In this document: positions 11,151 to 22,359 of the stretch, piece after piece
Layout: each line of letters starts with the position of its first letter
How positions within the stretch are numbered: position 1 is the stretch's first letter
DNA from: Pyrenophora tritici-repentis
Taxonomy: Eukaryota > Ascomycota > Dothideomycetes > Pleosporales > Pleosporaceae
Reading direction: 5' to 3'
Assembly: GCF_003171515.1 (NCBI RefSeq)
Contig: NC_089391.1
Coordinates: 4,836,001-4,900,000 of the forward strand
DNA: 64,000 nt
Translations under genes and position numbers: made by a program
Notes under the pieces: generated by a model
What the model was told of the DNA's origin: nothing
The model's database searches: none
Seen by the model: the letters and a program-made list of their open reading frames with translations, nothing else

Positions 11151-13035
11151 CTACATGCTCGCTCCCACAGTCTCTGGCATGTTGATAAGCCAGTTTTCCC
11201 AGAATCTGAAGCCGTCGATGCCCTGCTCACGACACAGTGCGCCAGATTCTTCGGCCATCTCCAGCTCTTCAGTTGCGACTCCAACGCTCCAACCAAATCT
11301 TTCAGCCGTCTCTTGAGCGGTGACGCCTCGTCCGTACATTTGCCAGTCCCATGTAACTTCGTTGGCTGGCGGCTCTTGATGCAGGATCTTCAACCAGGCC
11401 AGGAGACTGGCGATGGTCTTCTCATCCGTGCGGTCGCGACCTTGGACGACTAAAAGGCCACTCTTGAACTGCCGTAAACGTACTGGGAGTTTGAGCGTGT
11501 CCCACATTCGAGCTGCCTTTTCAAAATCTGAAGGGCTGACAAGCTCAACGCCCCCTCTTGCGCGGTTAAAGACGGCCCACAAGTCTACAAGTGTCATGAT
11601 GCCACCCTCTTTTCGTAGTATCCCCCGAGTATCGTCTGTCAACCACTCGGCCAAATTCCTTGAAAGCTCTGATACATATAAGGATTCTGAACCTGATCCA
11701 GTGCCCAGCATATCCTTGGTGGTAACCAGACCAAGTGCAGAAGCAGACTGGGATGCCAACGCATTGGCTTCGGAACTATCACTAGTGCCTAGGTTGGCCT
11801 GCGACGCAAACTGTTCAGCTAGAGCAATAATCTCCTTTGCTGAAGTCATCAGCGCTTCGAGATCTTCAAATGCACCGCCTATCATAGCCTCATTATTCTG
11901 TCTCTGCTCCAGACCGCGCCGCTCCAATCCTGCAATACCGACAACTCGAGGCCGCTCCTCTTCGGCAGACGAACCATCGGGATTTGGGGCGTAGCCGTCC
12001 TGAAAACTCCCAGAGGCTGGCCGCGGTTTCGGAATCGGTGGGGCACTTTGCAGCAGCCATTTGCGTTGGATCAGGGCATTCTTCAGACGTTCGTAGAAGA
12101 TGGGCCCTCCACCCGCACGAAACGACATCTTGATGCATTCGACAGACTCAGACTGCAAAGGTGATGCAAGAGTAGGACCTGGTGACTGGGACCTGCTAGG
12201 CTCTTGAAGTATATCCAGACGCCTGTCGGCAGCTGTTGTCAAAGATGCGCCGCATATCTCACAGTTGAGCAGAGAGGGATGGTTCTGGTAGGTGCACCTT
12301 GGACACGACGACGTTTCACCATTGTTTACAGCGACGGGTGCTCCATTCTTCACATCTTTCGGCGGCGGACCAGGAGCGGGTCGGTTCGAAATGGCTGCTA
12401 TGGCCGCCTTGACTACATGCACCGTTGGCGGCTTGATTCCGCATGCCAGACATGGTGGTATGGGTGTACGCGATGCCAAGGCAGGATCGAAGTTGGACGG
12501 CACCGGGTTCGAAAATGAACATATCGGACACACCCATGTTGCGCTTGCTGGAGGCGGGGGCGCGGGGCTACTATGTCGCGGCGGGGTGGAAGACGAGACG
12601 GAAGCGACCTGTGGATTGGAGGGCACCGAGCTACCACGCGACAACTGCTTCAAAGGCTTCGGGTAGAGGGTGATCTTGGGTGAGGACTTGAGGAACCCGG
12701 CCTGTACGGTATCAGTCATGGTCTCCATTCGCCTGGAATCCTACATACATAAAAGTCGGCTTTCTCGACATCTTTCAGAAATATAGCAACCGAGTTCTTA
12801 CGTGGCTCGTTGTGGTCTACATAGCAGACGCGGTGCGAGGTCAGGTAGGACTGGCCATTTTGATACTCGGGTATCTTGAATTTGCTATACACCGGGTCAG
12901 TTCACGAGCACGCGATAGCAACACATGCGCATACCCCTCATAGAGCCCGACTTGATCTTGGACAAAAAGCAGCGTCTCCTCCGGCAGGAGCGACGGGCGC
13001 AGTGCGGTAGTGAGGTCGAGCTGATGCAAGAACAT
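11151..13035 (-). CDS. VPS36: ESCRT-II subunit Vps36
   Basis: Vps36 is the ubiquitin- and phosphoinositide-binding subunit of ESCRT-II and sorts ubiquitylated membrane proteins into multivesicular bodies. The exons are 13035-12935, 12884-12749 and 12701-11151, giving 595 residues. The introns are 50 and 47 bp, GT-AG. Exons 1-2 encode the first part of the GLUE domain: LDLTTALRPSLLPEETLLFV, then KIPEYQNGQSYLTSHRVCYV. Exon 3 begins AGFLKSSPKITLY and then inserts two NZF zinc fingers, CPIC...CLACG near residues 137-167 and CPRC...CEICG near 212-230. GLUE resumes at CIKMSFRAGGGPIFYERLKN. The C-terminal half is the EAP30 winged-helix region, ending ENWLINMPE. The split GLUE with NZF insertion is the yeast-type architecture. 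The first finger has a longer loop between its cysteine pairs than the second. The gene is divergent from THP3 with about 300 bp between starts. Confidence 0.95.
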
Positions 13036-13337
13036 TCAGACCATCTGGCAGTGAAGAGTGCGAACAGCCATCACTCGGAATGGGGCATCGTGGTCCCATT
13101 CCATAGCACCCCGGGCGGCAGTCGTCATGGGCCAGGCGCTAGTCTCGATACGCGCTAGTCACGTGCCAAGGGCGTAGAAGGAACCATGGTAACAAGGAGC
13201 CTGGTCCGCCGTCGCTTCACCCTCTCACCCACACGACGACTGTAGATTCCCGCGCGCGCACGTCTGTTGCGACTCACTCCCCTCCAACTGCAATACTCAC
13301 CCACAGTCTATCTCTGCCTTGCCTGACTATCTGTCAC
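13036..13337. promoter_or_regulatory. Divergent promoter VPS36 / THP3
   Basis: 302 bp separate the two start codons, so both promoters share this space. It is pyrimidine-rich on the plus strand just before the THP3 start (CTCACCCACA, CTGCCTTGCC). No TATA box is obvious. Confidence 0.6.
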
Positions 13338-14957
13338 ATGTCTTTTCCCTCGGCCACAGTGGCGTGGTCGCGTTCGATGCAACAGCCCGCCTACAACGCA
13401 GTCACTCCACGCACCACACTCCAGCCTCAACCTGCACCTGCACCTGTTAGTTCCTACACACTACCGACAGTATCAGCCGGTGCTCACACGCAAATGCAGT
13501 CCACTATGGCGCCCGAAGCGCCCAAGAAGAAGGTCGAGTGGCCTCCTGCTGTGCGCGAGTACGTTAGACGTGCCTTCGATCCCAACAACGCGATCCCGGG
13601 CATCTCCCTAGAGGACATGCAGGTGCGCCTGAAGGAGACCATCGGCTGGTTTGCCGAGCGTAACTCGCACGATACCGTCGACTGGCCCAACTTCCCCTTG
13701 CCTCAGCAGCTTCTCCGTGATGAGCGTAGGAAAGCAGCGGCACTCGGTACACCTGCCCATGGTATCGCCGACAGCGTACACCCCGCATACATGAATGGCT
13801 CATCCCAACACACTAACCAAAATTCACCACAATCAAAGAAGCGCAATGCTGCAGATGCGCAAGACGAGCAAGCCCAAGCCATCCCACCCTGGCGTAACAC
13901 TAACCTAGCCTCCCGTATGACCTATGCCGACGACCACAACGGCAAACGCCAGAAGAAGAATGCTCTCGCCAACGCCTCAAGTAAGTTTGATCAGGCTGAG
14001 CTCGACAAGCGACGACAACGCTTTCAGCTCGGCAGCAACGGCACCAAGACGACGCCACCCTGGGGCTCGCCGCGTAAAGACGAAGACGAAATGCCCACCG
14101 GACCCGTTGTCGGAACCAACGAGTGCCTCGAAAAGAGCTATTTCCGTTTGACCGCACCTCCCAAGGCGGAGACAGTCCGTCCACTCCACGTCCTCAAGAA
14201 GACTTTGGCCATGCTCGTGGAAAAGTGGAAGGCGGATAAGAACTACAACTACATCTGTAATCAGTTCAAGTCCCTCCGCCAGGATCTTACTGTCCAGCAC
14301 ATCAAGAATGCCTTCACGGTCAAGGTGTACGAGATCCATGCGCGGATATCGTTAGAAAAGGGGGATTTGGGTGAGTATAATCAGTGCCAGACGCAGCTGA
14401 AGGCATTGTATGCGCAGAACCTGGGCGGCAACCCTGCCGAGTTCAAAGCGTATCGCATTCTTTATTTCGTTTACACGTGCAACAAGACCGACATGAACGA
14501 CATGTTGGCAGAATTAACCCTCGCAGACAAATCCCACAAGTGGATTAAGCATGCTCTTGACGTTCGATCTTCACTTGCGCTCGGCAACTATCACAAGTTT
14601 TTCCGACTTTACCTCGAAGCAGAGAACATGGGCGCTTACCTCATGGACATGTTCGTCGAGCGTGAGCGCCTCAACGCTCTGGCTAATATTTCCAAAGGGC
14701 GCGTGAGCCGATTCAGTTATATATAGCTGCTAACACGATGCAGATACGTAAATGTCACTCTCCGTTTCCTCACTGATGAACTCGGCTTCGACAACGATGT
14801 AACATGTCGTGAATTCCTCGAATCGCAGGGCGCACAAGGCGTCATAGAAGACAAGGGCGACAAGCAGTATCGCGTCAAGATCCGAGAAGTGGCGCAACTA
14901 TTCGAGCAGCGTCGTGCAGCGGCATTCAGCAAAGTAGACATTAAAGGCCAAATATGA
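13338..14957 (+). CDS. SAC3/GANP-domain protein, Thp3-like
   Basis: SAC3/GANP/PCI protein related to yeast Thp3 and animal LENG8, which act in transcription elongation and mRNA maturation with a Csn12-type partner. The visible layout is a low-complexity N-terminus, a conserved VEWPPAVREYVRRAFDP block (about residues 67-83), a basic middle, and the SAC3/GANP region from ECLEKSYFRLTAPPKAETVR onward with helices such as RILYFVYTCNKTDMNDMLAE. Exon 1 is 13338-14698 or a few bases longer. Exon 2 is 14744-14957, which continues the domain as YVNVTLRFLTDELGF. The joint is odd: the only GT donor (14703, GTGAGC) is phase 0 and would throw exon 2 out of frame, giving an early stop. Splicing from GC at 14699 to AG at 14743 keeps frame, giving 524 residues. 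So either a rare GC-AG intron or an indel is present. Confidence 0.85.
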
Positions 14958-16569
14958 GTCGACATTCACGCACACGACACGTTTCCCGTTTCCAGCTTCT
15001 GAAATATTTCCTTCACCGATTGGAGTGGTTGGTCTACACATTTATGGTACGTCACACATGCCTGAACGGCTGTCTCGAGCAGCGGTTTCCCGGTGTCAGT
15101 GAGGTTGTTTTTTTTGAACATTTCTTAGTCGGAAGGCGGGGGCGCCGTTGATGCGTTGGATGCGAGGATGCTTCTGGTCTATTTCTCATGCGTTTGATGT
15201 CTCAGATGAGACGTGGACAGTCGGTGCGCACTGGTGGCTGTTTGGTACGTCACGGGCTTGCCAGGAAAAGTGGTTTCAGAAACAAATTGGGGTATATGGA
15301 GAGTGGAGGTTATTTCGAAGAGATTACATGCGCGTGTCCCTGTATCCGCGTCGGTACGTCGGAGCAGACGAGTAAGCAGCGGGTCAAGAGGATGGATCAC
15401 GACAGCGGAGAAGAAGATTCGGGCATTGCCGGCATTGCAAAAGTTGATTGTTCTGGTTGTGGCTTGGATGGACTTGTTTGTGGGTCCCGTCACGAGATGG
15501 AGGCGGCGGTGCCGGATAGCCAATCATATGCATGAAGCTTGGCTTGGGGCTGTGATTGGACAGGAAGCAAATGTTCACGGCGGTTGACGCTATAATAGTA
15601 AGCCAGACTAGAGGGCGTTTTGAAGTAGTGGTTGAATGCATTGGTTGAAGAAACATTGCTTGGGCGTGGGAACGGCACGGTCAAATGTAGGAAAAGCGGT
15701 GATTGTGGCATGGTGTTGTGGACGGGCCAGGGCGGCAAGCATCAACCTGGGCTCACACGAGTGTTTCCCCAAAGTACCGTGCAGGGCATGGCAGGGCAGA
15801 CGTCAACGGGTATGCGCTCGCATGGCCACGATGGCCGTTCATGCAATGCAAAGAAAAGCCAGCCGACGTTGGCTTTGTCCGCTAGTGTGTGTTTGTGATT
15901 GGCTGTGGGGACATAAATGCAGTGCTGAGAGCTGACAGAGGCGAGGAGCGAGTTATGAAGCTGCAGCTAGTCGAGTGGCAGGCTGATGGTGTGGACTGGT
16001 GCCGACGCCGCTGCAGCCTTCTTTTGAATCTGACGGGTGCTACCATGGCTATCATGTATCAGTATGCAAGGAGAAAGGCAGACATGATTTGAAATTTGGT
16101 CCAACAAAGGTGGCGCCGTCTGGTCGCATGGTCGTTTGTTCGCAATGCCGTGCAAGGTGGCCGCCCAACCATCCGTCACCCGGTCATAGCACGACAGCTC
16201 AAAGTGTGCCCAAAGACGGGCGGTTGGCCAAGTAGGGCTGGGATCCCTCGCAGTCTCTCATTTCGTAGCAGCTGTACCTGACGACGACTGCTCGAGTACT
16301 TTCAAGGGCCGGGGCACGACTCACGACTCAGCTCCATTGACCATCACCCGCCGCGTAGTCGCCCCCGCAGACGCCGCATTCCCTGTCGCCAGTCATAGTC
16401 AATACCTAGCAGTGGCAGCCCGGCAGCCGCCTAAAACATCACAACCGTGTGTGCATACCTCATAACCTCACCCTACTACCGTTGTTCCAACTTCCATTCA
16501 CTCCCACTTGCACCTCTCACGCCCCGCACCCGCCGCACAAGCCGCATTCACTGCGCAGCGTCGCCCACA
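14958..16569. other. Intergenic, long upstream region of BEM1
   Basis: 1.6 kb between tandem plus-strand genes. Several overlapping open frames on both strands lack domains. The last 250 bases before BEM1 are strongly C-rich on the plus strand, as in many fungal promoters and leaders. I see no RNA gene or repeat. Confidence 0.5.
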
Positions 16570-18602
16570 ATGAAGGTAAGGCTTGCTTTTCCCGTGCCCG
16601 CAACAGCGGCGCAAATGCGCCGGTCGAGTCAAGGCCCGCCTGCATACGTGCACGTACTAACCGTCATGCCTAGTTCCGCAGGAGCATCAAGAGCGACAAG
16701 GACAACCGCCCGCACCACATCTCCATCCCCCCCAAGGACGCAATCGCCATTGTCCCGCCGAAGAAGGTAAGCACCCGGCCGCTTGTTGTTTATCCCCTTG
16801 GGCGCCACGCTAACACCGTCATCTCATTTCAGGTCATAAAAGCCCTATACGATTACAAGCCCACCGACACCAGCCCAAACTCGGTCTACCTCGCCTTCTC
16901 CCAGGGCGACTTTTTGCACGTCGTCGGCCGCGAAGACGACAGCGACTGGTACGAAGCCTGCAATCCGCTGCACGGCACCCGTGGACTGGTACCTGTCTCG
17001 TACTTTGAGGGTATTGGTAAGACAGTGCGCGACAGTGGTGGCTCTGCGCCGCCCTCCTCCGCAACACAACAACACCAACAACCCCACGACTCGGGCTACC
17101 AGGAGCGCATTACTTCTCCCCACCACGCGCCCACGCAACCGTCGGCGCACGACATCATGACGCAGCAAATGCGCATGTCGCGCTCCGCTAAGACGACGGG
17201 CGCCATGGTCTACGGCATCGTCATCTACGACTTCAAGGCCGAGCGGCCCGATGAGCTCGAGGCCAAGGAGGGCGAAGCTATCATCGTCATTGCCCAGTCA
17301 AATCCAGAGTGGTTCGTCGCAAAGCCCATAACCCGCCTCGGGGGCCCTGGTCTCATTCCAGTGTCCTTTATCGAGATCCGCGACATGACAACGGGTGAGG
17401 CTGTTGCTGACACACAAGCCGCTGTCACGGCCGCGGGCGTGCCCAAGGTTGAGGAATGGAAGAAGATGGCGGCAGACTACAAGAACGGCAGCATACCACT
17501 TGGCAAGCTCGAGACAAACTCTGGGCAGTCGCTGCAGCAGGGCATGGAGCGCATGAGTGTCAAAAGCCAACCTACGGGCCACGGCAAGGCTGGCTCGGTA
17601 CGACACGTCAACCCCCGCGCGACGACCCTTGCTGACAGAAAACAGATCTCACACTCGCGCAACGGTTCCATGGCCCAATCACGAGGCCAGTACCGCACAT
17701 CCGACAACCTTCTTGCGCCCATCAAGGCATGCGTGCCGCGCTACTGCTTTGCCGACGACATCTTTTGGTTCATCATCGAATGCCAAATGGAGGACGGCCG
17801 CCACTGGGAGCTGCAGCGCCTATACCAAGATTTCTACGACCTGCAAATACAGCTGATAGCCACCTACCCGGTCGAGGCGGGCACAAGCGGCGCTGGAGAG
17901 CGGACACTGCCTTTCATGCCCGGCCCTGTCACCTACGTCACCGACAACATCTCAAACGGCCGCCGCGCAAACCTCGACGAATACATCAAGAACCTGCTGA
18001 AGCTGGGACCACACATCACCCAGGGCCACCTCGTCAAGGGCTTCTTCGCGCCACGGCAAGGCGACTACGAAATCGACCCCGACGTCGTCGCTGCGGAAGA
18101 ATACCGCCTCTCTCAGCAATCGCACCAGTCATCGAATCTTTCCCAAGGCACGAGCAGACAATCCTCGGCCGACCAACTACAAGCCACCACACCCGTCACA
18201 CCCTTTTCCACTGGCTCAAACTACGGTGGCTCCCACCAGCGCGGCCAATCGACCGCCTCGGCAGCATACTCGACCAACCTCAACCCGCCCCCTATAAACC
18301 ATGCTCACACATCTGTCTCGACTGCAACTGGAACTAATTCAGCTCTTAAGATCAAAGTCTGGTTCGAGGAAGACAACTGTGTCGTTATCCGCATGCCCCT
18401 TTCGCTTAGATTCTCGGACCTCTACAATAAGCTTGTGGAGCGCAGGAAGATGGAGCGCCCCGGCGAGGAAGAGGAGGAGTTGTTCATCGATTACAAGGAC
18501 GAACAAGAGGGTAAATTCTACCCAATTGAAAACGACGAGGATCTGCAAATTGCGGTTGAGCGGAATCCCAAGCTGACGTTGACTGTCTCCACTCGGCGGT
18601 AG
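16570..18602 (+). CDS. BEM1: Polarity scaffold Bem1/Scd2
   Basis: Bem1 (Scd2 in fission yeast) is the scaffold that links Cdc42, its exchange factor Cdc24 and PAK kinases at growth sites. Exon 1 is only ATGAAG (16570-16575). Exon 2 is 16674-16766 and exon 3 is 16833-18602, giving 622 residues. Domains in order are: SH3 at about 34-95 (VIKALYDYKPTDTS...DWYEA...GLVPVSYFE); SH3 at about 158-216 (IVIYDFKAERPDELEAKEGE...GLIPVSFIE); PX at about 332-440 (PRYCFADDIFWFIIECQ...GRRANLDEYIKNLLKL...VKGFFAP); and a C-terminal PB1 from about 537 (KIKVWFEEDNCVVIRMP...FIDYKDEQEG), which binds Cdc24. Linkers are Ser/Gln-rich. Both introns are GT-AG with CTAAC branches. The very short first coding exon is seen in other fungal BEM1 genes, and the reading of exon 2 (RRSIKSDKDNRPHHISIPPK) supports it. 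Confidence 0.95.
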
Positions 18603-19598
18603 TGGTGATTGGGGCCAAAGGTATGACATTTTACTTCTACTAATTGCGTTGCTATATTTTGTTCTCTTCAATGGCGGCCGGAGCACTCTGATGGGTCACG
18701 GCAATTGCTTCATGCCCGCTACGGCGCTTTCTTTTCGTGCTTTCGGCGTTGCAAAAGGGTCCAAGGGTCCAGGACTTCCGAGGGCGGATAAGGCGTTTAC
18801 GGAGTCTCTGGAACGACGACTGCATGATGGAAAACGGTTTCGATATTTTGCTTTGGTTTTCCGTGGATCTGTAACAAGTGCGTCATTACATGGGACAAGG
18901 GTGTCGCGTACTCGACCATGTCAGGGTTTTGGATGATACACGACGGGGCGGATCATGGCGGAGTCTTTTTTGATGAGGTGAGGCTCAGGGGCGAGCAGAT
19001 GTGAGGGAGGGGAGGAGAAACATGGGCAGAATGAGACATCTACCTACACATTTCGCCATTTGACCGTAATCTTGGCATTTGCATGTGCGCACCGTTGATC
19101 TACATAATGTGGGGAGCTATGTGCATCTCCGGGGGCTACTACATGGATACTAGACTCCCCGGCATACTACCGCTTGTCACTCAGCCGGCTCTACCCACGC
19201 GCATGCCATGCGCCTAGTTTAGAGTCGTCGTTCAGCCGCATATACCCATATCAGACCGTGTTTGGTTGCGCAGAAGAAAGAGTGTGCGAGTGATCGGCCA
19301 ATGATGACGCGTTGTGGCTGCTCGGGGCGTGTTGCTCCGACGTCGGTGTTTGATGACCGGTCAACCATCTCCACACGCTAAAGTTTTAGATGATATCTGC
19401 CCAACGGCCTGCTCAGAATTCCACCACAATCTTCGAGGTCGTGATTCTCGTCACGCCTTGCCAACACATTGTACGAGGAACGCGACGTCGGAACGAACCG
19501 CTAGCAAGCCGCCAGCGAACCGCCACCAGAACCACACGCTTTAATCTTCACATGCAACACAGAAAGAGAGAGTTTGTCAGTCATAGGAGGAAGCTGCA
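18603..19598. other. Intergenic, no gene seen
   Basis: About 1 kb between two plus-strand genes. No repeat, RNA gene or strong regulatory motif was recognised. Confidence 0.5.
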
Positions 19599-20552
19599 AT
19601 GGGGGAAGAACAAGCCAGCAGTGTGAATGCCGCAGGACATGCACCCGACGCAAAAGTCGCAACCCCCTCCATCGCCATCCCGAAGCCCAAAGTCCCTATT
19701 CCCGGGATGCGATCGTCGACAACCTCCAGCTCCACACCACCCCGCGAGTGGAACACGTCGAAACTGGGTCTACGCATTGGCGCGGACGCGCTCTCAGCAG
19801 GCGCGGCAGGCACCCTAGTAGCGCCAATCATCACCATGATCGACAGGGGCATCATCGAGAACGCCAGCGGACGCAACACCCTAGGCGACAGTCTACGCAA
19901 CTCGTTCCTCGAGCTCCTCACAAAGCCCCACCGGTTCCTCGCCAGCAAGCCGTTCGCGCTCATCTTCAGCCTCTACTTTGGCACGTACCTCACGGCCAAC
20001 ACCATCGACACGGCATCTGCGACTGTGCGCCCCGCGCAGTCTCTACAGCAGCAAACCAGCGGCACAAGCAAGTTTTTAGCGACGAGCACGGCGAATCTGG
20101 CGCTTTGTCTTTACAAGGATAATCAGTTTACCAGACTCTTTGCTGCACCCGGGAGTACACCGCGACCTGTGCCCATGACGACGTTTGCCCTCTTCACCGT
20201 GCGAGACTGCCTTACCATATTCGCGTCCTTTAACCTCCCTCCACTACTCGCCCCGAAAGTTGAACTCCGCATGGGTGAAGAGGCCAAGAAATATGTTTCC
20301 GCGCTATCAGTCGCGCAGTTTGCTACACCGGCTGCCGTACAGATATTTTCCACCCCTTTACACCTTGCGGGGTTGGATCTGTATAATCGACCTGGTGCCC
20401 ACGTTGGTGGAGCAGATGGTAGGGCAGCGAGGATCGTGAGGGATTGGGGGAAGAGTGCCGCGGCGAGGATTTGTAGAATTGTTCCGGCGTTTGGGGTGGG
20501 TGGGGTGGTGAATACGAAGGTGAGGAGGGGGTTGATGGGGAGGTTGGAGTAG
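19599..20552 (+). CDS. Putative mitochondrial carrier-like membrane protein
   Basis: Single-exon gene of 317 residues. I recognise the general type (conserved fungal proteins resembling mitochondrial carriers) but not a named gene. The N-terminal 50 residues are Ser/Thr/Pro-rich. After them come alternating amphipathic and hydrophobic segments: LRIGADALSAGAAGTLVAPI, FALIFSLYFGTYLTANTIDT, FALFTVRDCLTIFASFNLPP and AQFATPAAVQIFSTPLHLAG. There are short basic loops between them (TKPHRFLASK, NTKVRRGLMGR). Spacing suggests about six membrane spans. The canonical PxD/ExxK/R carrier signature is not obvious, so a carrier function is uncertain. The start is preceded by CTGCA and followed by a G-rich second codon. 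The C-terminus is short and basic. Confidence 0.75.
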   Translation: MGEEQASSVNAAGHAPDAKVATPSIAIPKPKVPIPGMRSSTTSSSTPPREWNTSKLGLRIGADALSAGAAGTLVAPIITMIDRGIIENASGRNTLGDSLRNSFLELLTKPHRFLASKPFALIFSLYFGTYLTANTIDTASATVRPAQSLQQQTSGTSKFLATSTANLALCLYKDNQFTRLFAAPGSTPRPVPMTTFALFTVRDCLTIFASFNLPPLLAPKVELRMGEEAKKYVSALSVAQFATPAAVQIFSTPLHLAGLDLYNRPGAHVGGADGRAARIVRDWGKSAAARICRIVPAFGVGGVVNTKVRRGLMGRLE

Positions 20553-21002
20553 GTAAGTAATTGAGATTTGCATGGTGGGTGTTTTGGATATCTCGATTTC
20601 GAGTTTAAATCTCCTCTCATGATGGTAAGGTTTGGGGGTAAACGGCGTGGCATAAAAATGGCGTTTTAGATTTGGATCTGGCTGGTAGAATATATGGAAC
20701 CTTTTACTATCGTTGGTACCTCGTCTCTGAATGTAGTCAAGATGCCGTAACCCACCATCAAAAAACTTGCAAATCACAAGATTGCACATCCATGGTTCTT
20801 CCTTCCCCTTCGGTTCCAGAGTTACAGTTTGGCCGAGCCCCGTCCCTCCCTCCTTGAAAAGACCTCTTTCCCCCTCTCCTCTGACACAAACTCTCCCCAT
20901 AACAGCTAAAAATGCCTAAACCAACACACACGAACAAAGATGACAGAGATGGCTTACGCAACACCACCATAACAACACATCTCAGCAGCACACCTCCTCA
21001 CT

Positions 21003-21089
21003 TCCCACTTCCCACTTCCCACTCCCACTCCCACTCCCACTCCCACTCCCACTCCCACTCCCACTCCCACTCCCACTCCCACTCCCACC
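21003..21089. repeat. (TCCCAC)n minisatellite
   Basis: Begins with 7-base units (CTTCCCA) that shorten to about eleven 6-base units CTCCCA. Read in one frame it would encode His-Ser repeats, in another Leu-Pro repeats. Length variation here is likely. Confidence 0.9.
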
Positions 21090-21169
21090 ATTCACCAACA
21101 TCCAGGACCAACGTAGCTTCTTCTCGCATCAAGCAACCCTAGCTGCCCAGGCCAGTTTCCGCGCTTTAA

Positions 21170-21346
21170 ACCCCGTTCCATGCCACCTCCAAACCAGCTT
21201 CCTCCACACCATCCTCCCCTTGCGTACCAGCACCAGCACTCCCTCCTCGCACACTCTCATCCATCAAACGTCTACAAGAAAATATAGACCAGATGAAGAA
21301 GATTTTGGCCACACTAGAAAGGGCGTACCGCGAGGAAGGGAAGTAG
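21170..21346 (+). other. Coding-like 3' fragment with coiled coil, unresolved
   Basis: An open stretch ends KRLQENIDQMKKILATLERA then YREEGK and a stop at 21344-21346. That is a convincing amphipathic helix with sensible codon use. A different frame just upstream (about 21091-21180) also looks coding (FTNIQDQRSFFSHQATLAAQ then ASFRALNP). The two frames cannot be joined by a clear GT-AG intron. Either a small gene carries an indel here, or I have missed its exons, or one of the frames is chance. No family recognised. Confidence 0.3.
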
Positions 21347-22359
21347 TATAGTAGTAGGAGGAAATGTGTAGGAAGGTGGAGAGGTTTGGGGAGGGAGGTG
21401 AGGAGTAGGGTTGAGGATTAGGTGGGGAGGGGGATGATGGGGATGTGTAGCCCCACTCTACACGGGGGTCCACGGTCCACGAAAGGAGGTAGTTCACGAG
21501 GTTCAACGCGACAAACAGGCTTGAATTAGTAGTTTAATTCCTCTTCTCCCCCTCTCCTCTCTTCGCTCTCTAAATTAAACTCTCCACCCTCAAAACGTCC
21601 CTACCCACCACCTCACGTGTTCACCCTACTCCACTCTAAAATACCTCAAGTTTGTTAACAAAATCATCTCTCAAGTCCACCATACATACATGACTAACTC
21701 AACACCAAACATCGTACGATAATGCGTTGTCACCCACGAACAAAACAAAACATAACCACCAGGCCCACAATGACATCATCCCGGCAGCCGCAAACCGCAA
21801 AAGTCCAAAACCCCCATCCAGCAGTCTGGACTGGTCGCGGTCCTTCTTCCCATCCACATGCCTCCCTCGCCTTGCCTCGCCCCACCAACGCACGGCCCCT
21901 CGCTTGAGGGGAAAAAGGGAAACTAAGCCGGCGTATCGGCAACGTACCTAGTGTACTATATATCCTAGACCTGGTGGCTTAATGGTGTTTGGTATAGATG
22001 GTGGAGGGGGGGGGTTTTTTTTGGCACGTGTGGGCTTGGCGGTGGGCGTGTAGGATACGAGATGCAGGATGCAGGAGAGGAGAGTGGAGGCACGGTGGTA
22101 GGTGGTGTACCGTAGTGTAGGTACGCTGGGCTGGGGGAAGCGAAGGGTTTGGTGTGGGTTTAGGTTGATGTTCGAGATGGGATTGGGGTGCGGTGGGAGA
22201 CGGTTGTATGAGATTGATTGAATTGCCTGTGCCGTGCGTGGATGAACGGGTGCTTCAAGTGCAAGGTAGGCGACCATCTCACTCACAAAAACACACAGAC
22301 ACACACAAAAACGATGGTTCAAACATTACTTTCATCATCACCTACTATTCACACTCCCC

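Larger units (their letters stand above)
20553..22359. other. Intergenic with simple repeats; possible small gene
   Basis: 1.8 kb separating a plus-strand and a minus-strand gene (their 3' ends face each other). It holds the TCCCAC hexamer array (21003-21089), a short coding-like stretch ending at 21346, purine-rich patches near 21340-21450, and a run of G and T at 22006-22021. Nothing else is supported. Confidence 0.5.

Noticed and set aside
11413..11994. 193-codon ORF on the plus strand
   Set aside because: Antisense to VPS36.
17729..18337. 202-codon ORF in an alternative frame
   Set aside because: Overlaps the PX domain coding sequence of BEM1; Arg/Pro/His-rich as expected for a shifted GC-rich frame.
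21003..21089. CRISPR-like array
   Set aside because: Units are 6-7 bp with no spacers; a simple repeat in a eukaryotic genome.
20912..21142. ORF with His-Ser repeats
   Set aside because: Its only feature comes from translating the TCCCAC minisatellite; the adjoining coding-like sequence is in other frames.
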